A stretch of 64,000 nucleotides of DNA from Ecdyonurus torrentis (taxonomy: Eukaryota; Arthropoda; Insecta; Ephemeroptera; Heptageniidae), in assembly GCA_949318235.1 (NCBI GenBank), contig OX439134.1, positions 20,531,170 to 20,595,169 of the forward strand. Direction: 5' to 3'. The position numbers were made by a program, and so were the translations under genes. Numbering within the stretch: the first letter of the stretch is position 1; each line of letters starts with the position of its first letter. This document shows, in pieces, positions 32,992 to 45,196 of the stretch. Below the pieces are notes generated by a model. That model was not told the origin of the DNA. It saw only the letters and a list, made by a program, of their open reading frames with translations, and did not search any database.

Positions 32992-34116
32992 GAATAGAGA
33001 TGGGTATATACATCGCGGGTGGTGCCTAGACGTCTCAGAAATGTCTCGCTATGTGTGTTACTTATATATATCTATGTATAAATTTTTAAAATATTTCCGA
33101 AAATAGCGCGCTGCGTGTATCCGTCGGCACTTTTCGACACAGAATCACAGGGTCCACGGAAAACGACCGCGGGGATTCCGAAAATAAAGACATCTTACTA
33201 AAAAAAAAATAAAAAATGCGTCCAAAAACGGTGTTTTACCGATTTTTTAAAGTTCAAAGTGGCGCCAAAAATCGGCTATGGCGATTTTCGGCAATCTGAC
33301 TGCTGTAATCGATTTATGGACGTATCCTTTGACACGTGCGTGAGATAAATGATTTTTGTTCAGTTTTGACCAAAACCACCCATTCTGGCCACGTTTCGAC
33401 ACGGAAGCAATAGTAATCGCCATATTTCGGCAAGTTACAGTGGCAGATCATCAAAATTTTTATGCAAGGTAGTACCTAGGTATTTGTGACTGTTTGCGTC
33501 GAGAAAACTGCGATTTTCAAATAAGTTCTAATTTTTATCATTTTTTGAAAATTTTTGGCGTTTTTGGCAATAACTCGACGCCAAATCAACATAAAGTCAA
33601 TGTTAATTTTGGAAAGCAACCAAAAAAATATTTAACAACAATGTTTCAAGTTTCATGGCCATGAGACGTTTTAAATGGAAGTAAATAGCAAAAGATCGTT
33701 CTTTTTTATAAAAATGACAAGATTACCAAGGGGGTACCCTTCCTATTTTTTACGAAAAAACTTTTTGTCAGATTTTGGCAAAGTTGATGTCTACGTAGAC
33801 CAAATCAAACTCGCTGATTCTGAAAATCCAACTTTCAAGCCCCAAATCCTATTACCAGTTGAACTGGGACCCTAAAACCAGCATTTTTTTATAATTTTTG
33901 AAGAACAACCGGATGTTAAGTCTATTTAGGGGTGGGTGGAGGTTATTATAGGCAAACACATGTTTGAATCATAATGTAGGTTACATTTTATTTAAGTTTC
34001 ACAAATATCGCGCGGCAACTTTTTTTTTTGCGATTTTTTGAATATAGTGCGTACGTGACGTACGTGCTATATTGTTTTCAATATACCTATAATTCCCTAT
34101 TCCCCTACTGCTTGCA

Positions 34117-34642
34117 GTCAGAGGTGTCGAAAAAAATCCGGATAAAAAATTATTGATCCGTTATATCCGATTTTATATCTGAATCACGATCCGCGCGGCG
34201 GATATATATATTGGATCCGGATTTAAAACGGATCAGTGAATCCGGATAACTTTCTATCCGAAATACGGATTTTAATTTTATCCGGATCGTATATAATCTG
34301 GATAATTTTGATCCGGATCGAGATCCGGATTATATTCGGATAATATTGATCCGGATAATTTGATCAAGATCGTGATCCGTTTAATTTTTTCTACATTATA
34401 ATGACCCATATCACGATTTCATATAATTATGATAAATATTAAGCGAAAAAAAATCCGGATTTCGATATCCGGATAAAAAATTATCCGTTATCCGATTTTC
34501 TATCCGGATCTCGATCCGGATACATGAATAGATAATTTGATCCGGATCGTGATTCGGATTTAAAACGGATCAGTGAATCCGGATAATTTTCTCCAAAATT
34601 CGGATTTTAATTTTATCCGGATTTCGGCAGCACTAATATATA

Positions 34643-34691
<49 letters not shown>

Positions 34692-34704
34692 TGCTGCCGA
34701 AATC

Positions 34705-34710
<6 letters not shown>
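34117..34710. mobile_element. hAT-like element with about 15 TCCGGAT motifs
   Basis: The left end CAGAGGTGTCGAAAAAAATC and the right end read inward (TAGTGCTGCCGAAATCCGGA) both lead into AATCCGGATAAAA, giving inverted termini of hAT type (CAGNGGTGTCGAAA-like). The interior contains two related blocks about 330 bp apart, sharing GGATTTAAAACGGATCAGTG. A second inverted copy of the right end lies across a TA repeat at 34681-34710. Non-autonomous; superfamily is inference. Confidence 0.6.
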
Positions 34711-34752
<42 letters not shown>

Positions 34753-35054
34753 TAAATTGATATATATTATTTTTATGGTGGTAATTTTTAACCGTTTTTA
34801 TAAACGGTTATCTGTTTTTTCCGCATATAAAATTATCCGAACTTGCCCAGCTCGCCGGACGCCAGAGAATATATAGGCCCGATAAAAAAATGTGTGCGTC
34901 TTTTCTTAACTATAATATCCGAGGTACGCTATTGCAGTGCCATCTGCCGGCAGTTTGGTCAACCAAAACTTTGTCTCAGAGTTTGCGGTATGACGAATGT
35001 TTCTTGCAATTGCAAGTTTGTTGAAATTTTGTTGTTTGTGATTCATTAATTAAG

Positions 35055-38000
35055 ATGTACAGTAATTACCAAAGTCAGGAGCCAGATTTGGGTCCAGCGA
35101 TGGGTCTGCTAACTCATTTAAACATTGAGGAACTGAAAGAAATTTTGAACGATGATTCAAAATTTGAAAATATGATAAAAGATGTGAAGCAGGTATGAAT
35201 CCTATTGAGTATTTATGTGGTACATTATGTGTTATGTGTCATAATTTTTAGCAATTTAATGCAATACATATATTTTATGTAAAAATCACTAAATTGATAT
35301 TTTAATTTCCAGAACAAGGCTCAAGAGAGTGAGAGAGAACTGCTGCTAGCCAGCAATAGATCACTTGCAGATTTCAACTTGACTTACGAACCAAAGTTAG
35401 AGGGAGGCAAAAAGAAGCTCCGAGAGTCAACGGAGAGAGCACAAGAGCTGTGTTTAGCAGTTCAGAACAAAGCTGCAGAGTTGGGTAAGTTTAGGCGCCA
35501 TGTTGGTGGTATGTATATGAGCACCAAAAAAAATTAAATGGCACTTGTTTGCTTACAAGTTAGCAGCTTTAGTAGCCAGTGCAATGTAATCCTGGTGTCA
35601 AGCTGATTTTATTGAACTGGCTACTGAAGCAAATTGATATAGAGTACAATGTTTTAAAAATGAGAAAAAATGATTTTGGTAAATATGCCGATTGAATGAA
35701 GTGGCTGGCAGGTAATTGTCACAACAACAGCAATGTGTGTCTACTGCTGCATTTCTCCACCTCATATATTTGAGCCACTTCATTTGAGCAGCATATAATG
35801 TCCCTTACATGTCTTCCTGTATAAATTTGTAGACAAGCATCATTCAAGCTTTTCCACTCTAGCACCGTGATTGGCAGATAAAACAACCATTACAAATACT
35901 GCTTCACAAAGGTTTGAGGTCTTGTTGTCACCTGAGCGTAGGAATTCTGAGTGGTTATCTCTGTTTACGTCATACATTATATCGTTCCTGACGTGTAGTC
36001 AGCTTTATCATAATTGTTTAAATAGCCACCAAACATATCGCAGTGTTCCGTAGAGAGGGAAATTTATAACAGCTTGTCAAAAAAAAAAAAATCAGCCAAG
36101 AGTTGGAAGACATGTAAGGGACATTGAGGGGCATATTCAGCAAAATTCATTCTTAATTTTTAAAACATGTTACTGTACATATTGAGTTATATTGATTGAT
36201 TGATTTCAGGTGGTAAATCAGGAGACATGTCGCTGGATGCTGCGCTGTCTTTACTGCAAACTGCTGCAGCGGAGAGTGAGGAACAGTCGGAGGTAACTAT
36301 ATACCCTTAGGCTTTAAATAGTTAAATACACCCTAGCTATTTATTTAAGGTACTACTTTAGGGTAGGAGTGAAATTTTTTTATTATGACTTTGAATTAAG
36401 TTAAGGCTGGTGTACCCAAAAATGAAATCAAAAAATTCTATCTTAAAAACTCTTGTCACAACAGAGCGTCAAAGTATCACAAATGCCCTGCCCCCTAATG
36501 CTAAGAAATCTATATTTGGACCCCAATTTTGACCCACTTCAAATTTTTTCAGCGGTTAAAAACAATACTAGCTTGTTCTTCATGTTGATTTTTAATGAAA
36601 AATGATTTTTCAGATTTTTCTAGAACGAATTTGCTGAGAAAAAAATTATCGCAAATTGACCCATGTTAATGTGAATATGCAATCTTCATTAATTTTTTTC
36701 TCTATAAATGTCTTGTAAAAATTGTTTAAAAAGTCAAATTCATTAAAACTTGATCTATAGAACACACTAGTATTTTTTATTTAGAAGTTGATCAAGAAAA
36801 ATTTTGCACACGGGGAGCTTGAAGTTTTGTATGTTTTACATGTTAAAGGGGGCGTATCCCAACGACTTTTAATGCTAATTTGCGGAAGATTTGATTAGAG
36901 CCGAAACTTTTTGGAGTATAGATAATTGTTCCTTGGTTCATTATGAACCTAAAAAGTGATATTAAATTAAATTTTATGACAACATTGCTACCCTAAAGTA
37001 GTACCTTAACTTTACCATTGGTTGACCTTTGCTTACCAGTCAAACTGAAGAAATACCTGGCTGCCTTATACAATGTTAAACATTGATGAAATCTGCACAA
37101 AGTTAACCCCTATGTTTGAATATACCTTAAGAAAAAGAAAAAAGTAGTAGATAAACTTAGCATAGGCAATTTTAACAGGCAAATTTGTAGAAGACAATTG
37201 AACTCCACTGCAAATTCAAACAGGCTTCTGAGTGGCGTAACTAAATCTAATTAAATCTAATTAAATCTAATTAAAAAAAGATAAATATTGTCTACAGTCA
37301 ACTTATCTCTACTTTGGGCACTCATTTCAAAATTTTGAAACAAGTCATTGTAAGACCCAAAAACAAGTTTGAACAATACATAGTAAGATTCTTCAAATTT
37401 GTAAAATGAGTCCGCAAGACAGATAATTGGGTGTTCAAAGTCACCCCAGTTGATTGTACCTACAATAAAATTTATTAGTTACACTGTTTCTAAAAATGTG
37501 CTCAAATACTGTCCCAAAAATCATTAGTCTTCCTCATTACCTGGAAAATTGACATTTTATTTAATAAAAGAGAAATTAAAATTTTCAATTTTCAATTCTC
37601 AACCCTTTGCCGACTGTGACATCATTTGCTTACATCTGAATGTCGATCATCTTCTGGATTTTATACAACCACTACTACTACTCCAAACAAACAAACAAAA
37701 AAAAAAAAAAAAAAAACAGCCGCAGCCACCTTTTAACAATGGAGGTTATCGGTTTAAAAAATTGTTAAAAATTTTCTATGGCTTAAAACACGTAAAAGTG
37801 TGTCTAGTATTTCTCATTTAAATTTCTCCTAAATCGGTGGAGTAGTTTTCTCAAAAATCGCAAAAAACGTGTTTTTCTCCATAAGCATAATGTTAAATTA
37901 GGGGACCCTTAGCTTTCCCCGCAGCACCCCGCGCGCTAAACCGATAACGTCCATTGGATCATCAGAAATCCAGAAGACGATTGGAATTTGTATGTAAATA

Positions 38001-39703
38001 AATGATGTCACAGTTGGGAATTGGCATTTGTCTACTTTTATTAAATAAAATGCGTATAAGGAAAAAACCATCGCGGTTAGAATTAATAAGTTTAAAAAAA
38101 TATATTTAAAAAAATATATATAAAATAAAACCGGTCTAAGGCAAAGAGTAAGTCTGATGCTGTTTTATAATGTTGTGTCTTTGACGTAGTGTGAGAACGT
38201 GAGATGCTAGGCACATCGTATTTTATTTTGACACTTTACCTCCATCCCTTTAACGTCTATTTTTTAACTAGCTAAAGCTAGAATATTTGAATCCTAGTCC
38301 CAATTTACTATATCAATTAGAGAATTTTCGCGTTTTATTAATTTTCAGTTCAACGTACTCTAATCTCTACCAACTATTTTCTAAATATATTTTTTTAAAC
38401 TTATTTATTAAATAAAAGGTCAATTTTGCAGGTAATTGCCCATGCCAAGTTTATCTACTACTTTGGCTCTTTCTAATGACGTATTCAAACATAAGGGTTA
38501 ACTTTGTGTAGACTTCATCATTAAGTGGAAATCTTCAGTCAACGACTATTTTAACAAATAATTTCATTGTTGTAAATTTTAATGATGTTTTTGTGCTGCT
38601 CTCACAATGACAAATATATGTATGTCTCTTTTGTCAAAAATGTTTTCTTACTTTTCCAGACTCCCTACCCACTCTAGATTGCTCCAAATAGCTTTAAAAA
38701 TCACTTCAATTCAGGGACCTATTTTTGTATTTTTATCTCAATTTGTTCAATTTTTTTCTTCTATTTTTCATTGATTTATGCGATGTTCACTGTATTGTAT
38801 GACTGGTTAGGATATGTTCAAGTTGTCAAGTCAGAAGTGACTTCGTGCCTCTTTAGTCTGATATGTGAGAATCCATTATGCCACCACTCATCTATATAAT
38901 AGGATAGAGCATTGCTATACTCTTGCTATAGGCAACAGTGAGGAGAAAGTTGGCAGCGGCGCGTTCTTCAATTTTTATCGCAGGCTGTAGAATTGTGGGA
39001 ACTGTAAGGGGGAAAAAATATATTAAAATCCCCCCTGGCATTAGAATTGGTGGAGAGCAGGCGGCATGTATGGGTGGATTGGTTGTAGGGTAGCTCTGGG
39101 TGAACAAGGGGAGGGAAAAATGCTGCCAGATTGACGAGTTTGACAGCTCTAATTTTGTTAAGCATCGGGCAACATTGACTGACTAAAATGTTCTTCAAGC
39201 GGCAAGTGCCCTGTATCCAGGGTCAGACTGGCTCTGAAGGGGTCTTATCCGCAAAAGGGGTGTAACACCCTGGTTAGGCCCCTTTTTAGGACCTTAGGGG
39301 CCTTCAAATAGGGAAGGCCATGTCCGTTATCATGGACTTCCTATTATGGCCAATCATAGCTCCCCCTGATGCTATACATAAAGCAATAGTAAAAGTATTT
39401 TGCATCATATCTGAATATCCATATATTAGACTTAAACACGTTGATTTGTGTCTATTCATGTGTCCAGACAACGTGCAATCCACATTGATTTGATTGTTTA
39501 TGTTGCAGGAGATTGCAGAACGTTACTTGTCATCTGAACTTGAGCTAGAACAATTCTTGGAGCAGTTTCTGGTGAAGAGAAAGGAGATGCACTTACGTCG
39601 AGTCAAGGCGGACAAGATGGCGGAGATCATGAGGAACTCTAGTCAGAGTGAGGCTCCTCCTATCCCTGCTAGATCACCGTACCCACCCTACCCAGCTTAC
39701 TAA
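35055..39703 (+). CDS. VPS37: ESCRT-I subunit VPS37 (Mod(r) family, B/C-like), 4 exons, complete
   Basis: Subunit of endosomal ESCRT-I, which with TSG101, VPS28 and MVB12 sorts ubiquitinated cargo into multivesicular bodies. Exons: 35055-35192, 35313-35484, 36210-36292, 39509-39703 (TAA). All junctions are GT-AG and in phase, giving 195 aa. The order is typical of the Mod(r) domain: N-terminal helix LTHLNIEELKEILND; then SEREELLLASNRSLA-type coiled coil (exon 2), where human VPS37 has EREMALATNRSLAE; then EIAERYLSSELELEQFLEQF and RKEMHLRRVKADKM in exon 4; then a short Pro-rich tail ending SPYPPYPAY. Human VPS37B/C carry much longer proline tails (about 285-355 aa in total), so this is a compact form. 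The start is the first ATG of exon 1, preceded by in-frame TAA at 35049-35051. Confidence 0.92.
35548..35635. repeat. Hairpin repeat, 1 unit (VPS37 intron 2)
   Basis: One diverged unit (left arm AGCAGCTTTAGTAGCCAGTG, loop CCTGGTGTCAAGCTG) about 65 bp inside the 725-bp intron 2. Confidence 0.88.
35803..36127. mobile_element. Inverted-repeat MITE family F (VPS37 intron 2)
   Basis: Termini AATGTCCCTTACATGTCTTC and GAAGACATGTAAGGGACATT. Interior includes TGTTTACGTCATACATTATA. Copies at 44850-45196 and 54345-55055 (the last split by a family B insertion). Confidence 0.87.
36344..37009. mobile_element. TTAA-bounded MITE (GGTACTACTTTAGGGTAG ends), VPS37 intron 3
   Basis: TTAA at 36344-36347 and 37006-37009; termini GGTACTACTTTAGGGTAG / CTACCCTAAAGTAGTACC are perfect complements. 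AT-rich 630-bp interior without coding sequence. Confidence 0.85.
37083..38523. mobile_element. Long palindromic element (TGATGAARTCTRCACAAAG ends), VPS37 intron 3
   Basis: Inverted ends share ACAAAGTTAACCCYTATGTT; same family as 26487-26959, but about 1.44 kb because other DNA sits inside, including GTAAAGTAGTAGATAAAC-type arms and a 38.0-38.4 kb AT-rich block also seen near 43.4-43.56 kb. Confidence 0.7.
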
Positions 39704-40060
39704 TATATGTCATTATCAGTAATTAGGGATTGATTGATGTTAGCAGCTTCAGTGGCCAGTGCAATGTAATCCTGGTAACGAGATAATTACATAGAACTGG
39801 CTACTGAAGCTGCTAGCATCAATCAATATTGATTTGTATTTGTATACAAGTTAGCAGCTTCAATAGCCAGTGCAATGTAATCCTGGTAACGAGCTGATTA
39901 CATTGAACTGGCTACTGAAGCTGCTAGCATCAATCAATATTGATTTGTATTTGTATACAAGTTAGCAGCTTCAATAGCCAGTGCAATGTAATCCTGGTGA
40001 CGAGATAATTACATTGAATTGGCTACTGAAGCTGCTACAAATCGATAAAATAAAATATTT
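39704..40060 (+). other. VPS37 3' UTR candidate carrying three hairpin units and AATAAA
   Basis: The first hairpin repeat begins about 25 bp after the VPS37 stop. Three units (39727-40037) follow one another, and a canonical AATAAA lies at 40049-40054. If this is the polyadenylation signal, the mature 3' UTR is about 350 nt and consists almost entirely of three strong stem-loops. There is no transcript evidence here. Confidence 0.4.
39727..40037. repeat. Hairpin repeat array, 3 units after the VPS37 stop
   Basis: Three units in the reverse loop orientation with a slightly longer linker (ATTTGTATTTGTATACAAG). They share the variant TTCAATAGCCAGTGCAATG in two units. They lie between the stop codon and an AATAAA. 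Confidence 0.92.
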
Positions 40061-40255
40061 TATCAAATTATTTAAAATAGACCACTTGCAATGAATGAAT
40101 ACTGTATGTATTTGTGATAACAATTTTCAATAAGAAATACATTGAAAATGTTAAATTTGCTTTAAACAGTTTGTTCATTGCAAGTGGTTTCATTGGTCAA
40201 AATAAATAATCTTAATTTTTTTGTTAAAACTGGTTGAAAATAAAAAAGCATGTTA

Positions 40256-40286
<31 letters not shown>

Positions 40287-40414
40287 TCATTATGTATTAT
40301 TATAGGCATTATAAGTTCTATGAAACTAATGTTGAGTGAGTAGGCAATGTGGAGTCATCTAATTCTAAATGATTGAATTTTTAATGAATGAAAGAAAGAA
40401 AAGAAAAAAATTGC

Positions 40415-42345
40415 TTAAGGGAGTAGGGTACCTATATCTCAAAAAACTAGAAGTGTTTTGGGTCTAAATTTGGTGTCCTTGTGTAGCTAAGGGTCACACT
40501 TAGCAGCAGGGTTGGCAAGTGGTTTCAATGAACCGGTAATTACCATGGTAAATACCGGTAATTGCCGGCATGGACTTTACCTCATAAATGCCGGTAATTA
40601 CCACCAAATGAAAAAAAATTAAAATAATGGTTTTTACAGTGCAACAAATGAAATTTATGCAATAACAATGCTTATTTTAAGAGTTTAAGTTTAATAGAAG
40701 TTGCAATATTAAGATAAATAATGAATTAAACACATTTTAATTACTGTTATCTTTATCAATCAAATAAATCCATAAAAAAAGTTTTATTCAGGACATGTCA
40801 GGAATCTCCCATGGTCATTAGGTCTCCCACTGGCAAGGGTCAATTATGTTATTTCTGGCTTGGTATAGGGCTTACCATGCTAAATTGAGGTTTTTAAATA
40901 TTTCAGCTTCAGAATCTTGAAAACTTTAAACCGTACATCAACGTATAATAAAAAGCACAGCTCAAAAGTCTTTAGGATGTGAATGAGAACGAGGTAAATA
41001 ATGTGCACAAAGTTGACACCAAATTAAGGTCTGGGTTTCACCAAAAATTTCAGTTCTTCATTCTTGACCTTTCAAATATAGTAATGTCTTTTTGATGATT
41101 TAAAAAATAATAATAATAATAATAAAAAAAAATCAGCTTTGAAAATTTTAAAGTCAACTCTTTCAGTGATTTTCTGGTGAAACTCAACTGAAGTCATTTT
41201 GAACACATTTTTCACCTTGCTCCTTTGACTGGGATTTTTTCCAGGTCTAAATATTTTTTGAGTAGTGCTTTTTACTTCATGGTGATGTGTAACTTAATGT
41301 GTGTTAAAGTTTCTGAAGCAAGCAATTGAAATTTTAAAAGCTTCAATTTCACATGGTAAGCCAGACCAAACTTAACACAAAACTATAACAATGAATGGCA
41401 CTTGCCAGTGACTTGTCCTGATTATGGTGAAGCTGCCTACTGAAAGAAATAAAATCGTTATTGCATTGACATTTTTAATTATTTTAAGTCATACTAAATA
41501 TTAAATTGTAAATAATAAATGGGGTATTTTTTTTTCTGTACTTCTTTCATTTTAGGGAAAAGAGGGTGCGAGGCATAATATTCTAAATTATCATGAAGAC
41601 TTTTTTTATTTTAATTTTATTTTTATTTTTTTGTTATATAACAAAATCAAATTCATATGAATTAATGAAATTACTTATTTGATATATTATGGGGCAATGA
41701 TTTAATTGTTACAAACCTATAAAAATTCATCACTTAAAATTAGTCCTCTCCCCTTGCCTTTACACAGTAAGCATAAGAAGAACATTTCATGTTTATATCT
41801 GTCATCTTTTTTTACTTATTATTTACCCTGTGATGGAAGCCTCCTCCTCTCTTTTCCACAAAAATTCCCAAACACCACCCATATAACTTGCCCCCCAAAC
41901 TCCCCTTGCACCAAAGAAATAATTTTCTTAAAGTTATTTTGACTTAATATTGGTATATGCCACTAAAAGCCAGTAAATGCCAGTAAGTGCCGGTAATTAC
42001 CAGTAAAAGCCGGTAATTACCAGTAAATGCCACCGGCATGGACTTTATCATAAAAGCCGGCTTTTATGCCAACCCTGCTTAGCAGTGATAAAAATTTCAT
42101 GATGATTGGCCGTCCCAAAAAAAAAAGAAAAAAAATATTGAAATTAACATTGGACCTTATGAGTGTAAAATTTCAAAAAATAACATAAAATTAATTTGCA
42201 CGGTGGCCCCCCCATTATTATTATTATTATTTTTTATTTAATATTTAAAATTGTCTCAAGCTGAAGTATCATTGTGCAAAATTTCATATTTTTTGGAAGA
42301 GAAAAGTTTGAGTCTAATGGGGGATTTTAGTCCCTACTCCCTTAA
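40415..42345. mobile_element. TTAA-bounded element interrupted by a hAT-like element
   Basis: TTAA at 40415-40418 and 42342-42345 with termini GGGAGTAGGGTACC / GGGACTAAAATCCCCC-like inverted ends (CCCTACTCCC on the right). A related block in the other orientation is at about 45597-45812 (GTGACCCTTAGCTACACAAT). Confidence 0.8.
40507..42077. mobile_element. 1.57-kb hAT-type non-autonomous element with 8-bp target duplication
   Basis: Termini CAGGGTTGGCAAG and ATGCCAACCCTG are typical hAT inverted repeats. Direct repeats CTTAGCAG at 40499-40506 and 42078-42085 are a perfect 8-bp target duplication. Both subterminal regions are packed with GGTAATTACC and GCCGG motifs, as expected for transposase-binding repeats. 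The AT-rich interior has no transposase-like ORF. Confidence 0.92.
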
Positions 42346-42604
42346 GAATATTTCAAATTATTTTAAATAGTTTGTCAATTTGTATTAGTTGTCAGATCCA
42401 GCTAAAAAGATGTAACTTGATTTGTGTTGCTCTTGAAGTGAATGTTTTTGCTTTCATGATACAGATTTTGTTTGTCTTTTTGTAAAAACTGTATTTCTCA
42501 ATCCAGATCAGCAATCCTCATTATGAGTGCACAATGTGACGTATTATTGTTTCTGCATAAAATAGAAACATCAATAAGAAAATTAGTATTATTATTTTTT
42601 TAAT

Positions 42605-43115
42605 ATTGAATAGCAGACGTTGCAAAAGTAGGTATAAGCCTCGTTCACAATGGACTTGAAATAAACAAACTGACAGCTCAACAATACTAACAAAGTGCTA
42701 GCAGACGACTTTGTGTTCCTGTCTACATTTAACATGCTTTCTTATGGGGCAATGAAGCAGCTATAACTTAAGTTAGAATTATTTTTCAGAGCTGAAATTT
42801 TTACTGTAGCTTACTGAGCCTCAAAGCTTTTGTTTTCCTAAATTTGAAGTCAGTTGGGTGAAAAAATAATTGTTAACAAGATCACTTGAAATTCAGGAAA
42901 ACAAAATTTAAGCTTTGAGGCTCAGTAAGATACAGTTAAAATTTCAGCTCTGAGAAATAATTCTAACTTGAGTTATAGCTGCTTCATTGCCCCATAAGAA
43001 AGCATGTTAAATGTAGACAGGAACACAAAGTCGTCTGCTAGCACTTTGTTAGTATTGTTGGGCTGTCAGTTTGTTTATTTTATCACTAAACCTACTTTTG
43101 CAATGTCTTCTGTTA
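42605..43115. mobile_element. About 500-bp palindromic element (convergent intergenic)
   Basis: Inverted arms of about 220 bp from GACGTTGCAAAAGTAGGT to ACCTACTTTTGCAATGTC, including ACTAACAAAGTGCTAGCAGA and CATTTAACATGCTTTCTTAT with complements. Fragments of the arm occur at about 4535-4740, 13920-14000, 49640-49790 and 56300-56450. Confidence 0.85.
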
Positions 43116-43599
43116 GTTCTCTGAATTTGAAACAAATAAATGCAAGAATTATTAATGAAAAAGTAATGAAAATAAATCATTGCAGTTAGCTTGATGATAC
43201 AAAACAAAGAAAACTCTAGTGTGTAAATAACACAAAATCTCTAGCTTTATTATTTTGGCTATTATTATTATTATTATTGCAAAACAAATTATGCCAAACA
43301 TATAAATTTTGTATTTATTTATAAATAATAATAATTTCAATTTTTTAAAATAATACATAAAATTTATAGTATAGAATATTTTTAATTATTTTTTATTAAT
43401 TAAAATAAATGTATATAAAGAATACCATTGCGGTTGGTATTAATAAGTTTAAAAAAAGATTTAGTTTAGAAAATAGTACAGATTTGCTTTTTATCCATTT
43501 TCAATTCAACTCTTATCAACTATTTTCTAAATATTTTTTTAAACTTATTAATTAAAAAATGTTAATTTTACTGTAAGTAAAATTTATTATTTTCATATG

Positions 43600-43722
43600 T
43601 ACAGCTTTGGCCAAAAGTTCCTGAATGATTTGCATAGGCAACCACTCTATGTTATCTTTATGAGAAAACACTGCGGCCACCACAGCCCCGTTAAGGAACT
43701 TTTGGTGAGGGCTGTACCACGT
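43600..43722. mobile_element. MITE (GGCCAAAAGTTCC ends)
   Basis: About 125 bp; ACAGCTTTGGCCAAAAGTTC on the left, GGAACTTTTGG and GGCTGTACC on the right. Second copy at 61575-61705 shares GATTTGCATAGGCAA and TATGTTATCTTTATGAGAAA. Confidence 0.8.
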
Positions 43723-43779
43723 TGTCACTGAAAAAACTGACTTGTAAGTGCGAATCATTGTTTTGAAATATCCTTATTG

Positions 43780-43945
43780 AAGCTGTTAACATCAATCAAT
43801 ATTGATTTGTATACAAGTTAGCAGCTTCAGTAGCCAGTTCAATGTAATCCTGGTGACGAGCTGATTACATTGCACTGGCTACTGAAGCTGCTAACATCAA
43901 TCAATATTGATTTGTATACAAGTTAGCAGCCAGTTCAATGTAATA
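43780..43945. repeat. Hairpin repeat, 1.5 units (convergent intergenic region)
   Basis: One full unit and a truncated second left arm (TTAGCAGCCAGTTCAATGTA). This is the only copy far from any gene model I can draw, about 4 kb after VPS37 and 2.8 kb after DNAJC30. Confidence 0.9.
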
Positions 43946-44215
43946 AACTAGCAATTGCTATATAAATAATAATATTATTAAAACATATTAATGCTGTATT
44001 TACTATCTATAATAAAATATTTGTATAAAGAAATATACTTTTCTTATTTTCATTATATTAAATATTTAAGTCAAAATGGCCTATGCAAGAGAGAGGACCA
44101 CCAAACACATCCACAATTTTTAATAATATTTTCTATTTTAATTATTATTACCATTATTATATGTTATTGACTCATTTGCATGATAAAAACAGAGATACAC
44201 ATTATTATGTTTTAC

Positions 44216-44523
44216 TATAGGATGGTTTCATTCATGTTAAAGTCGACGTCATAAGTGAGTACTAAATAACATTGGCCAGTATAGGAAAATGACACATTTT
44301 GCCAGTTAAAAATACTTCGCAATTTTTTTGACAGCATTGATGCTGTTAACAGGTTGTATTAGTACCTCAAGTATGCAAGTAATGTAATAATGACAAAAAA
44401 ATTTCGAATTTTCCAAAGAAAATAGCCAAAAACTACGTTTGTCCTATGCTGAGCAATGTTATTTATTGCTCAAGAAAAGCATCGAAAAGCACTCGGAATG
44501 ACGTCATGCATACACACCCTATA
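44216..44523. mobile_element. MITE family A, intact-looking copy
   Basis: TATAGGATGGTTTCATTCAT to CATACACACCCTATA; TA at both outer edges. Confidence 0.87.
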
Positions 44524-44617
44524 ATATCAAGTTGTAATACGATGTTGATTTTTATGTGGGCGTAAAATATGATATTCATTTATTTATTTTTTAATTTTTT
44601 TTTATTTAAGTACAATT

Positions 44618-44765
<148 letters not shown>

Positions 44766-44849
44766 CCTAAAGATATTTAAATGAGGAATACCAGACACAT
44801 TTTTACGTGTTTTAAGTTAAGGCATAGAAATTTTTAAAGATGATATCAA

Positions 44850-45196
44850 TGTCCCTTACATGTCTTACGACTCCCTGTATAAAGTAGTAGACAAGCATGA
44901 TTCAAGCTTTTACATTCTAGCGCCGCGATTGGCAATGTAACAACCCTCAAAACTACTATTACAAATACGTACTGCTTCTCAAAGGTTTAAGATCTTGTTG
45001 TCACCTGAGCGTAAGAATTCCGAGTAGTTATCTCTGTTTACGTCATACATTATATCATTTCTGACCTTTAGTCAGCCTTATCATATAATAGTTCAAATTG
45101 CCCCCATGCGTATCGCAGTGTTCCCTAGAGAGAGAAATTTAAAACAGTGTGTCTAAAAAATCAGCCAAGAGTTGGAATACATGTAAGGGACATTGA
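44850..45196. mobile_element. MITE family F
   Basis: TCAATGTCCCTTACATGTCT to ACATGTAAGGGACATTGA, same interior as 35803-36127. Confidence 0.86.

Larger units (their letters stand above)
30722..35054. other. Divergent intergenic region between PPM1D and VPS37
   Basis: No coding exon supported. 30722-31500 is AT-rich PPM1D upstream sequence. 31600-32700 has G-runs, a long (TA)n, CpG-dense patches (GCGCGCGCGCC, GCTGCGCGCGCTCG) and a small inverted pair ATGGAGATGGGTAGGCC / GGCCTACCAATCTCCAT. 33100-33960 is unique-looking with repeated GCGATTTTCGGCAA-like words. 34117-34745 is a CCGGAT-rich element and TA repeats. None of the main MITE families occurs between 31 and 35 kb. Confidence 0.6.
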
